Origin: CBDUQI01 sp965369325 | GTDB lineage: Bacteria; Pseudomonadota; Gammaproteobacteria; Steroidobacterales; JBCBZW01 | Reading direction: 5' to 3' | Assembly: GCA_965369325.1 (NCBI GenBank) | Contig: CBDUQI010000076.1 | Span: forward strand, 1-23,568 | DNA: 23,568 nucleotides | Shown here: positions 7,722 to 15,286 of the stretch, piece by piece | Layout of the letters: each line of letters starts with the position of its first letter | Numbering within the stretch: the first letter of the stretch is position 1 | The notes under the pieces: generated by a model | Seen by the model: the letters and a program-made list of their open reading frames with translations, nothing else | The model's database searches: none | Told to the model about the DNA's origin: nothing | Translations under genes and position numbers: made by a program

Positions 7722-10700
7722 ATGCCTCGCAATCAACTTCATCCGGCAACTTCGATCCCCGCCGAGTTGGGAACTTCGCGCCAGCGCTGCGCAAAGATCC
7801 TAGCGGTAGCGGCGACGATCAGCCTGCTGAGTGCTTCGGCGCTGCCGACGCGGATCCCCTGCGAGCAAGCGTTAGTTAGCATTACCTCGATGCTGCACCA
7901 TCGGCGGCTGGAGCAAGCACTTGCACTTACTGAACACGCGATCGTTCAGTGCGGCGCACAGTTTGGCGAGCACGACGTCTCTCGCACACTACTTGCCCAG
8001 GTAAAGCTGGCACATATCCACAACGGATTTCGCGACGCGGAGCGTGGCAAGGCGCTTGCCCTGTCCGTGCTTGAGCGGTTGAGTGGTGAGGGTAGAGCCA
8101 CCGACATCGTGCGGGCGGAGGCACTTCATGTGCTCGCCAGCGCCTACCTGCGCCTCGATCAAGACGATAAAGCGCGCGCCATTGGCGAGGAATCGATACA
8201 GATCCTGCGTCGGTACAGCGACGCGCCGATTCGACTCAAAGCCAGAGCCTTGGCGAACCTGGCATTCGGCGCAACCTCTCAGTACCGCTCACATGAGGCG
8301 ATAAAGCTGCTGGATGAGGCACGCGCGACCTATCCACCGGGCATGGCGCCCACCCCTCGTTTTGACGTAGAACTGTTGCGTGTGCGCGCCTGGGCGCTAC
8401 GCCTGCTCGGACGCCCGGGCGAGGCGGCACAGGTTCTGAGCGTCGCGCTTGAGGGCATTGCGGATAATCCAGAAGTGTGGGAGCAGCAAGCCGGGCGACT
8501 GCTTTCAAACATGGCGACCGCGATGGTAGCGGACGCGCGCCCGGGCGAGGCGGTGATAGCGCTGCAAAAAGCGACCAGCCATTTGATCCCGGGCAGCCAG
8601 CAGCATCTGACCGTACTGACCACACTTGCCCGGCTGGAGATGGAGGCCGGAAATTTCCAGCAGGCGCGAGACTCGTTGTACCAAATGGGCGAGCTGGCGT
8701 GTCTTTCTGCCAGTTACGCCATAAGCTGCCTACATGCGAGTATCAATCGCGCCATCGTGGATCTGACTGATGGCAAACCACACGAGGCGGCCCGATACCT
8801 TGAGGAGGCCGAACGAAAACTCGCTTTAATGGACCCCCAGCCAGTCACCCCCCCGGTAAACCTGTACCTGGAGAAGGCCGCTGTGGCACGCCACCTGAAT
8901 GACGATGCCGCCGTGCAGGCCGCGTTCGAAAAAGCGGAGCATTATCTAAAGCGAGTACCGAGCGGACGCGCCGCTCATGCCAACCACGCGATCGCCGAGC
9001 TTAGATACTGGACCGCGAAGGGTGATGAGAAAATGGCGCGACGCGCGGCTCAACGGACCTTGTCCTTACTCGAGACCGCGGGGGGACCAGACTCGCCCCG
9101 GTACGCCATCGCCAGCGGCTACAAGGGCATCATGCAATACCAGTCGGGCAATCTGGACGCCGCACTACCGCTGCTCCAGCAGGCGGAAGAGCAGCTGAGC
9201 AAGCACACCGAGAGAAGCTCGGGTAGCGAGGGCGCCACAAGATTTGTATGGTCCGAGCGTCGAGCCATACTGAGCACGCTGCAGGACGATCTGTTAGTTA
9301 TACGCAATGCACTAGCAAACGTTCTTTTCGACCTGCACTCCGAGCAAAGCGACAGCGACCGTTACCTGCAGCTGGCATTTTCGCTTTTGCAACGCCGTGA
9401 CTTCGGCTCGATTCAGCCCATCGTTGCGACAATTGATGTTGCCCGATCCAGCGACGACACACTGGCCGCGCTCATTGGTGAGCATCGCAAGCTTCTGCGT
9501 GAAGATCTCGCGCTGGAGCAACGGCTTGTGCAACTGCCGAGACCACCGCATATGGGCGCAGCGGACTATGCGCAAATCACGGGCGAACTGGGCACTCGAG
9601 TCGCCCAGATTCGCGAGGAGCTCGCAACTCTCGTTGAACAGATCACGGCGGTCAATCCAAGATATCAGCAGTACTTTGTGCCGATGCCGCTTCGGGTGGC
9701 GCAGGTCCAGCGGGGCTTGGCCGACGATGAGGGCATGGTGATTTTCGACACCTACGGTAACGACATTGTGTACGGCTGGTTTCTGACTACCAATGGACTG
9801 GCATGGACACGGCTGGAAATCAACAAACGTGAACTTCAAGGACTGCTTGCGCGAATCAGGCTTAGTCTGCAGCCACCCTCAGTGGCGTCGGGCATAATGC
9901 AAAGCACCGGACCACTGGATCGATATGGCCTGCCCATATTCGATGTCGAAGCCTCCCACGAACTGTTCCGAAGGTTGTTACACCCTCTTTGGCAGAGCAT
10001 TGACGAGCCCGTGCCCAGGCACCTTAATTTCGTCGGCAGCATGATGTTTGAATCCATCTCTCCCGCGATCCTGATCACCGACGTTCCTGATAGCTTCGAT
10101 GCGTCTGCGCCTGACTACCGGCAGGTGGGTTGGCTCGGATTGAAGCATGCCATCACACTCATCCCCGGGATCAGCTTGCACCATGAGCACGTAAGTGCCA
10201 GCAGTCGCTCGAATGATTCGCTTTCCGGACCCGTATTCGCCGCCTTCGCCAACCCGAACTACGGGTCCGCGCTGCCAGCGCTTGCCCACAGCGAAACCGA
10301 AGCACGCGAAATCGGGGAGCTGTTTAAGGCGAACGACGATCATCTTTTTTTTGGGCCTGAGGCGAGCGAGGAGAAGTTAAAGTCTGTGCTGCGCGAGTCG
10401 GCTTACCCGATATTGCTGATCGCGACGCACACTCAAACATTCACGCTGGGCAATGCCACATTCCCGGCCTTTAGAATGGGTGATAGCAAGGGCGATGACG
10501 GCTTGCTGACATTGGCAGAAATTGCGGAACTGCCACTTACCACAGATTGGGTATTGTTAAGCGCGTGCAACACCGGGCTACTGGCCAGCGCCGATTACCT
10601 AACCAGTTTTCAGGCGGCCTTTTACCTGGCTGGCGCGCGCTCGCTGCTGGTGTCTATGTGGCCACTGGAAGACCAGGCCGCCGCATTTTTGACGGCCGAA

Positions 10701-10865
10701 ACGGTGCGCCAAGCAACCCTTAACCCAGCCATCGGGCGATCCGAGGCGCTGCGGCGCGCTATGAACCTGTTGGCCGCGAACGAAACGCGTGGCTTCTTCA
10801 GTCATCCCGCTGTTTTCGGGTCGCTGGTGAACGCAGGCTATGGTGGACCTTTGCGGCTGCGTTAA
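7722..10865 (+). CDS. TPR-CHAT caspase-like protease with N-terminal export signal
   Basis: This is a 1047-residue protein. After a long n-region with Arg20, Arg22 and Lys25, a hydrophobic stretch (AKILAVAATISLLSASA, 24-40) looks like a Sec signal or membrane anchor. Residues about 45-600 are helical repeats of TPR type. The CHAT domain occupies roughly 650-1047, with catalytic His903 in LLIATHTQTF and Cys949 in LLSACNTGLL. The dyad spacing and the DGLLTLAEIAELPL stretch between them are typical, as is the following FYLAGARSLLVSMWPLED. CHAT enzymes are separase/caspase-related cysteine proteases. It is third in an operon with the sigma-like factor and membrane protein, which makes the membrane protein a likely substrate (inference). 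Its last 68 bp overlap the convergent exporter gene. The protease call is strong; the location is less certain. Confidence 0.9.
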   Translation: MPRNQLHPATSIPAELGTSRQRCAKILAVAATISLLSASALPTRIPCEQALVSITSMLHHRRLEQALALTEHAIVQCGAQFGEHDVSRTLLAQVKLAHIHNGFRDAERGKALALSVLERLSGEGRATDIVRAEALHVLASAYLRLDQDDKARAIGEESIQILRRYSDAPIRLKARALANLAFGATSQYRSHEAIKLLDEARATYPPGMAPTPRFDVELLRVRAWALRLLGRPGEAAQVLSVALEGIADNPEVWEQQAGRLLSNMATAMVADARPGEAVIALQKATSHLIPGSQQHLTVLTTLARLEMEAGNFQQARDSLYQMGELACLSASYAISCLHASINRAIVDLTDGKPHEAARYLEEAERKLALMDPQPVTPPVNLYLEKAAVARHLNDDAAVQAAFEKAEHYLKRVPSGRAAHANHAIAELRYWTAKGDEKMARRAAQRTLSLLETAGGPDSPRYAIASGYKGIMQYQSGNLDAALPLLQQAEEQLSKHTERSSGSEGATRFVWSERRAILSTLQDDLLVIRNALANVLFDLHSEQSDSDRYLQLAFSLLQRRDFGSIQPIVATIDVARSSDDTLAALIGEHRKLLREDLALEQRLVQLPRPPHMGAADYAQITGELGTRVAQIREELATLVEQITAVNPRYQQYFVPMPLRVAQVQRGLADDEGMVIFDTYGNDIVYGWFLTTNGLAWTRLEINKRELQGLLARIRLSLQPPSVASGIMQSTGPLDRYGLPIFDVEASHELFRRLLHPLWQSIDEPVPRHLNFVGSMMFESISPAILITDVPDSFDASAPDYRQVGWLGLKHAITLIPGISLHHEHVSASSRSNDSLSGPVFAAFANPNYGSALPALAHSETEAREIGELFKANDDHLFFGPEASEEKLKSVLRESAYPILLIATHTQTFTLGNATFPAFRMGDSKGDDGLLTLAEIAELPLTTDWVLLSACNTGLLASADYLTSFQAAFYLAGARSLLVSMWPLEDQAAAFLTAETVRQATLNPAIGRSEALRRAMNLLAANETRGFFSHPAVFGSLVNAGYGGPLRLR

Positions 10866-12945
10866 GTTGCACGGGTTCACGCAGTTTTCCACCCCGCAGT
10901 TCCAGCACTCGGTCCACTGCTGACAACACCGCCGATTGATGTGAGATGATGATGCACATCACACCCTGGCGACGAATCATCGCCAGTACGTCCTCCAGCG
11001 CAGACGCATCCAGATTCGCTGTCCCCTCATCCAGCAGCAACACACTTGGGCACCGATACAGTGCGCGAGCGAGCAGCAAGCGCTGACGTTCGCCGGTGGA
11101 GAGCATCGGATTGTCAGCACTCAGTTGAGTGTCAATATCGCATGGCTGACTCGCCAGCCACTCTCCCAGACCCACTTGTTGCAACAGCGTCCGTACCCGG
11201 CTGCGCTCGGCGTACGTGACCATAAAAGCAACGTTCTCGAGCACCGACCCATCCACCAGCGCAGCGCCTTGTCGCACCACACCAAACTCGGCCCGCCAAC
11301 CGGCCACACCAAGCAGTTGAGGGGAACGACCGTTGATACGCATTTGCCCCTGTTGCGGTTCTCGCAAGCCGCACAACGTATCCGCTAGTGTACTCTTGCC
11401 GGCGCCGTTGGCCCCGGTGATGGCGAGCATTTCACCGGGCGCGACGCGTAGTTGCAATGCCGACAATTTGGGCGCCAACGAGCCGCGCCGACGGACCTCA
11501 ACACCACTAACGATAAACCCAACATCGTCGCAGGAGCGCGGGCGGGTTGCTTTGGCCTTATCGACAGCCTCCCGCCCGGCGTCGAGAATGTCGCCAAGCA
11601 GGTTGAGATCGGCCACACGGCACACAAGCCCCTGGGCGCGCTCGCAGATAGCCTGTACGTGTGAAAATAGTGTGCCTTGCAACGCCAGCGCGATAAACAA
11701 CACACCTATACTGAGAGATCCCGCATCACCAGTACCCACCACGCCCACTAGGATCAACACGCAGTGGGCCAGGTTGGACACGCCGCTGGTGCAAATACGC
11801 GCCGCTGCGGCCAGTTTGTTTTTACGCGACCGCGCACTCAGCCAGTGAGTGACCACGTGGTGATATGCCTCGGCTCGCCTACCTGCGCCATCGGCCAGTT
11901 TAATATCATGGATAGCGACGCAGGTTTCATGCAGATGGGCGTACTCAGCCTCGCGGGCCAGCAACTCCTCGTGCTGCGCCCGCCGGATGCGCTTGGAGAA
12001 CTGCCACCAGAGCGATGCGACGACCGTCATTGCAAGCACTGACACCCAAGCCATGGCGCCAGCGAACACACTCAGTGCGAGCAGTGTTAGCACCGCGAAT
12101 ACGATGGATACCAAAAAATTGGGAATATCATCACCCAGCGCTGCAGACAAACGGTGCACATTGCGAAACCGCTCTACCAGCTGGCTTTTTTGCCGCCGCC
12201 CGTAGTACCCGGGTTTCAGTTGCAACATATGCTCAAACACGCTGCACGCCGATTGCTGCGAAAGACTCTCGCTGGTGCGAATCACGGCCAGTGTTCTAAG
12301 CCATTCCAGAAAACCGTGAATACCAACTAGGGTCATCGTGACAGCGAGCAGCAGCCACAATGTCGGCCCGCCCTCGCCCAGGCCACGATCCAGCGTGTTC
12401 GAAATAAACGTCGGCACACCCAACGCTGTCAGTTGTGTAAGCACCGCAGAGCCAGCCAGCAACCCCAGATAGGTTCTGAAACGGGGGATCGTCACCAACC
12501 GAGAACACAGTTGGTGACGTAGCCCACCAGCTTGGGGTTGCGGCTCCGTACCCGAAAACAGCAATGCTAGTCCGGAGTAACGCTTTTCAAACTCCGACTC
12601 GCTCAAACGACGCTCGCCCTTCGCTGGATCCAGCACCGTCACATGCCGGCTGGACACCGTCTTCAGTACCACCCAGTGATTGGAAAAATGCAGCACACAG
12701 GGGGTCGAGATGCGGGCTAACTGGTGCATCTTCACCCGGCACGCGGCCGCGTTCATCCGCAACTGCTGCGCCCACTTCACCAGATCGTGCGCGCTGGCGC
12801 CGAGCGAGGAAACGACGAAACGCTGGCGCAACTGACCCAACGTATCGCCGGCTCCAATTCGCCCTGACACCATCGCCAGACACGCCAGCCCGCACTCATT
12901 GGCTTCTGCCTGAATGACTACACCGGATGTCCTGAAATACGACAC
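10798..12945 (-). CDS. C39 peptidase-containing ABC exporter (bacteriocin/peptide type)
   Basis: With the GTG start this is 715 residues, the normal length for the family. The N-terminal C39 peptidase has oxyanion Gln12 and catalytic Cys18 in IQAEANECGLACLAMV, His90 in FSNHWVVL and Asp106 in VLDPAKG, so it should be active. A six-helix exporter domain spans about 150-450. The ATPase has Walker A (GANGAGKST), Q-loop (VVRQG), signature (LSTGERQ), Walker B (VLLLDEGTANLD) and His switch (ISHQ). Such proteins remove double-glycine leaders and export the peptide. The frame is open back to 13059, but that extension runs through the peptide gene in another frame. GTG 12945 places the peptidase motif where homologues have it, although no good SD precedes it. 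Its substrate gene lies 41 bp upstream. Confidence 0.92.
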   Translation of the reverse strand: MSYFRTSGVVIQAEANECGLACLAMVSGRIGAGDTLGQLRQRFVVSSLGASAHDLVKWAQQLRMNAAACRVKMHQLARISTPCVLHFSNHWVVLKTVSSRHVTVLDPAKGERRLSESEFEKRYSGLALLFSGTEPQPQAGGLRHQLCSRLVTIPRFRTYLGLLAGSAVLTQLTALGVPTFISNTLDRGLGEGGPTLWLLLAVTMTLVGIHGFLEWLRTLAVIRTSESLSQQSACSVFEHMLQLKPGYYGRRQKSQLVERFRNVHRLSAALGDDIPNFLVSIVFAVLTLLALSVFAGAMAWVSVLAMTVVASLWWQFSKRIRRAQHEELLAREAEYAHLHETCVAIHDIKLADGAGRRAEAYHHVVTHWLSARSRKNKLAAAARICTSGVSNLAHCVLILVGVVGTGDAGSLSIGVLFIALALQGTLFSHVQAICERAQGLVCRVADLNLLGDILDAGREAVDKAKATRPRSCDDVGFIVSGVEVRRRGSLAPKLSALQLRVAPGEMLAITGANGAGKSTLADTLCGLREPQQGQMRINGRSPQLLGVAGWRAEFGVVRQGAALVDGSVLENVAFMVTYAERSRVRTLLQQVGLGEWLASQPCDIDTQLSADNPMLSTGERQRLLLARALYRCPSVLLLDEGTANLDASALEDVLAMIRRQGVMCIIISHQSAVLSAVDRVLELRGGKLREPVQLNAAAKVHHSLRSPATRKQRDD

Positions 12946-12980
12946 TACGGGTGTTTCAGGAAATTGACATGAACATAAAT

Positions 12981-13010
12981 CCCAACTTATGCCTGCGAGA
13001 ACAAGTTGGG
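12981..13010 (-). terminator. Stem-loop over the stop codon of the peptide gene
   Basis: CCCAACTT and AAGTTGGG form a perfect 8-bp stem around a 14-nt loop, spanning the end of the precursor gene. No T-run follows. Its place between precursor and exporter fits a partial terminator or mRNA-stabilising hairpin that keeps peptide expression above transporter expression, as known in many bacteriocin operons. The role here is inferred. Confidence 0.45.
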
Positions 13011-13160
13011 AAACGCAGTGCTTGCGCTTGGCGGATCCTCCGGATCCTCCCCATTCCAATCGTTCAAGCGCTGAGTCGTCAGCGCGCCCCCGCGGTACTG
13101 CTGCAGATCTTTCTCATTGGTGACCAGTTCCAATCCTTCCGGCAGCTCGAAGTTTTTCAT
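12987..13160 (-). CDS. Double-glycine leader peptide precursor (57 residues)
   Basis: This short gene encodes a 25-residue leader and a 32-residue core. The leader ends EKDLQQYRGG, matching the double-glycine pattern: acidic residue at -8, Leu at -7, hydrophobic residue (Tyr) at -4 and Gly-Gly at -2/-1. Cleavage would release a core starting ALTTQRLNDW and ending PNLFSQA. The core is acidic (about -4), has one Trp and an EDPEDPP stretch, and has no cysteine. It therefore does not look like a disulfide or lanthionine bacteriocin, and no modification enzyme is nearby. The SD is excellent (AGGAG, 7 bases before ATG 13160). The C39 exporter follows directly downstream and HlyD lies upstream. It could be a microcin, a signalling peptide or an autoinducer. 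A 9-bp tandem duplication (13033-13050) encodes EDP-EDP. Confidence 0.85.
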   Translation of the reverse strand: MKNFELPEGLELVTNEKDLQQYRGGALTTQRLNDWNGEDPEDPPSASTAFPNLFSQA

Positions 13161-13172
13161 TTTCCTTCTCCT

Positions 13173-13249
13173 GATTTTTGTGAATTCGCCTACTGCGATT
13201 TTTGTGATGACGTACGCGACGTCATTTACAAGACGCGGGAATCACAAAA
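13173..13249 (-). promoter_or_regulatory. Promoter/operator region of the peptide-exporter transcript
   Basis: Between the terminator after HlyD and the peptide SD lies a dense set of repeats. A 19-bp palindrome with 7-bp arms (ATGACGT / ACGTCAT) is at 13207-13225. GATTTTTGTGA is repeated directly at 13173-13183 and 13197-13207. An inverted copy of its TTTTGTGAT part is at 13241-13249. A weak promoter candidate on the minus strand has CTGACA and TCTTGT 17 bp apart. This looks like a regulated promoter; the factor is unknown, and the ECF sigma encoded upstream is a candidate. Confidence 0.5.
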
Positions 13250-13258
13250 CTGTCAGGC

Positions 13259-13286
13259 AAAAAAATGCCCGCCGGATGGCGGGCAA
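13259..13286 (-). terminator. Rho-independent terminator after the HlyD-like gene
   Basis: TGCCCGCC and GGCGGGCA form a perfect 8-bp stem with a 4-base loop, followed on the minus strand by seven T. It lies 24 bp after the HlyD-like stop codon and separates the sigma-HlyD transcript from the peptide-exporter transcript. Confidence 0.9.
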
Positions 13287-13309
13287 CTAATCTTGAAAGT
13301 TAAAACGTA

Positions 13310-14455
13310 CTACCAGCGCGACCAGAAATATCGGGGGTGCAATGAAAAACTGACGCGCAGTTTCATGCCAGTTAGCAACGGCATTTTTAGACTATCATCA
13401 AGCGTTAACTGCACCTGATATTCGCCAGCTTCATCCGGTTGATCAGGCGCTGATGAAACGCTGATGATCTTTGCGCGATATCGTGTGATCCCTTCAGCCG
13501 AGCTGTCTGCTTCAACAGTGGCTGGTGCGGTGCGATCGATTCGATTGAGATCATTGGGCGACAAGCTCACCAGCAACATCGGCGTTTGATCGACGGGCAC
13601 CACAGATAGAACCCGCGCACCGGCCAGCAGGGTCCGATCATCAAGATGGATGACATTCACATCACCGGCGACGGGACTGACGACCATCGTCTGCGCCTCG
13701 CTCATCAACACATTTTTTTCCAACGCCAGGTTGGCGCTTTGCCCCTTGATCTCGCTGAGCGCAAGCTGCGCGCGCGCAATAATGGTTTCGCGGCGAGCTT
13801 GGTACATGCGTTGCTCTTGCGGGCCTGCCTGCTCGCGCCCGAGCATGAGTATGTTCTGGGTCACATCTGCGGCAGAGCGCTCCAGGTCCAAGCTCTGCGC
13901 CTGTGATATCACATTCGGTTGCGCCTGCTCATACCGGCGAGACAGGGTCTCCATATCAACCAGCGTTTTTTGCTGTTTCTCAATCGCCGCGGTGGCAGCG
14001 CGGCTCAACGCCATTTGCTTCTCGCGGGCAGCCTCCAGGTGCTGCAACTCCTGATGGAGTTGGCTCTGGATGAGTTCGCGGCGCTGACCTAGCGCGAGTA
14101 GTTGTGTGTCCAGATGGGTGACGCGCGCTTCGGCTTGCTGCCAGGACGCGCCGCGAAAGGTAAACAGCGGCTGCCCGACCGTGACATGCTGGCCATCACG
14201 TGCATGCACCTCAACCAGATAGCCTGCGTTGGGAGCCACGATGGTGGTAACCGGGGTAGTGAGCGCGACCACCGCGTGTGTACGGAGCATGCCCCCCCAA
14301 GTAAGCAGAACATACAAGCAGCACAGCGCGAGCGCGCCAGGAAGCACAAATAGCAATGCACGGCTTGCGCGCGGGGTGGGGAAGTGCACCGTTGAGAGCG
14401 CGTGGCTTAATCCATACGGCTGCGTGGCGAGAGAACGCTGTGTCGCGACGGGCAT
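13310..14455 (-). CDS. HlyD-family membrane fusion protein of peptide exporter
   Basis: With the ATG at 14455 this is a 381-residue protein. One N-terminal transmembrane helix (about 33-53, ALLFVLPGALALCCLYVLL) anchors it in the inner membrane. A biotinyl-lipoyl half-motif follows (APNAGYLVEVHARDGQHVTVGQPLF), then a long coiled coil (about 100-250, rich in Q, E, L and A), then the second lipoyl half (VVSPVAGDVNVIHLDDRTLL) and a beta-barrel domain. This is the usual order for adaptors that link a peptide ABC exporter to an outer-membrane channel. Its partner would be the C39 exporter at 10798-12945. ATG 14455 lies 10 bp after the sigma stop and has AGGG upstream. The longer frame to 14527 would start at TTG inside the sigma gene. 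No TolC-like gene is in the window. Confidence 0.88.
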   Translation of the reverse strand: MPVATQRSLATQPYGLSHALSTVHFPTPRASRALLFVLPGALALCCLYVLLTWGGMLRTHAVVALTTPVTTIVAPNAGYLVEVHARDGQHVTVGQPLFTFRGASWQQAEARVTHLDTQLLALGQRRELIQSQLHQELQHLEAAREKQMALSRAATAAIEKQQKTLVDMETLSRRYEQAQPNVISQAQSLDLERSAADVTQNILMLGREQAGPQEQRMYQARRETIIARAQLALSEIKGQSANLALEKNVLMSEAQTMVVSPVAGDVNVIHLDDRTLLAGARVLSVVPVDQTPMLLVSLSPNDLNRIDRTAPATVEADSSAEGITRYRAKIISVSSAPDQPDEAGEYQVQLTLDDSLKMPLLTGMKLRVSFSLHPRYFWSRW

Positions 14456-14465
14456 GTCTGGGGCC

Positions 14466-15098
14466 CTACAGGGAGGCGGCTGTGAACGTACCTGCGCCCC
14501 CGCCTGCACCCGCGTGACTGTGCCCAATCCACGGGCATTGGTACTCGCCAGGATCGGATACGAGCGCGATCAAGCGCTGGCGTGCCCGGTATGCGATGCG
14601 AGCCACATGCTTGGCCGAAGCGCTCAGATCATCTGCGGCACGCTGGTGGGAGTGCTCGTAGCGGCACAGTCGCAACAATACATCGCGGTCCCGTGCGATC
14701 GGCAAACGCTCAATCGCGTCATACAAAAACTCACGCGCCTGTTGATCCGCAAACGCATCCAGCAAGTCCGCAGACGGCTCCGGGCATGCCAAGTAGGTTT
14801 GCTGCAACCGGGCGGTGCGCCCGCGTTTGCGCAAACGCCCGAGTGCGATATTAATCGCCGTATTACGCAGATACGCGTCGAACGCCGAAGGCTCACGCAG
14901 ATTCCCCTTGCGCAAGCGCACCAATATAGTGCAGTACGCATCCTGACGAGCGTCCAAGGCTAACTCACGGTCCGCGAATTTCGCCATTAGCAGCGTAAAC
15001 AACGGATCCCATGTACGACCCACAAGCTCCGACTCCGCGTCAAAATTTCCGGCGGCTACCCTTTCCGCGAGTTCGGCGGTACTTAGTTCCTGGTACAT
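14466..15098 (-). CDS. ECF RNA polymerase sigma factor
   Basis: This 210-residue protein has the standard ECF layout. Region 2 covers about 20-90 (FTLLMAKFADRELALDARQDAYC, FDAYLRNTAINIALGRLRKRGR). Region 4 covers about 125-185 (AIERLPIARDRDVLLRLCRY, AADDLSASAKHVARIAYRARQRL). A 25-residue Gly/Ala-rich tail follows. AGGGG upstream of ATG 15098 is a plausible SD. It is the first gene of a transcript with the HlyD-like gene, 10 bp apart, ending at the terminator at 13259-13286. It has no adjacent anti-sigma gene of its own. It may control the peptide-exporter promoter or the secreted repeat protein next door; this is inference from position. Confidence 0.85.
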   Translation of the reverse strand: MYQELSTAELAERVAAGNFDAESELVGRTWDPLFTLLMAKFADRELALDARQDAYCTILVRLRKGNLREPSAFDAYLRNTAINIALGRLRKRGRTARLQQTYLACPEPSADLLDAFADQQAREFLYDAIERLPIARDRDVLLRLCRYEHSHQRAADDLSASAKHVARIAYRARQRLIALVSDPGEYQCPWIGHSHAGAGGGAGTFTAASL

Positions 15099-15226
15099 CG
15101 ACTCAGCCCCTGCCCCGTTATTGTTGGTCCTTATCCAATAGACGAGTTGCTAGGCGAAACGTCAGGCATAAACTTCTGGCGGACGTCGGAGACCACGTTC
15201 GCGCACGAGAATCAGGGAGGGGCGAC

Positions 15227-15265
15227 AAAAAAACAGGGGCACTGGAGGAGTTCTCCAGTGCCCCT
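15227..15265 (-). terminator. Rho-independent terminator of the large repeat protein gene
   Basis: A perfect 12-bp stem (GGGGCACTGGAG / CTCCAGTGCCCC, extendable by one pair) with a 5-base loop lies 22 bp after the minus-strand stop codon at 15287. On the minus strand it is followed by TG and seven T. Confidence 0.93.
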
Positions 15266-15286
15266 TTCCGGCGAGTGTTGGTGCGC

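Noticed and set aside
5976..10865. True type III-E CRISPR locus
   Set aside because: There is no Cas7-11, Cas1/2 or repeat array in the window; only the sigma/partner/CHAT logic is similar.
12946..13059. N-terminal extension of the C39 exporter frame to 13059
   Set aside because: It runs through the peptide gene in another frame, has no family sequence, and would displace the peptidase motif from its normal place near the N-terminus.
14456..14527. N-terminal extension of the HlyD-like protein to 14527
   Set aside because: It would begin at a TTG inside the ECF sigma gene; ATG 14455 has an SD-like AGGG and normal spacing after the sigma stop.
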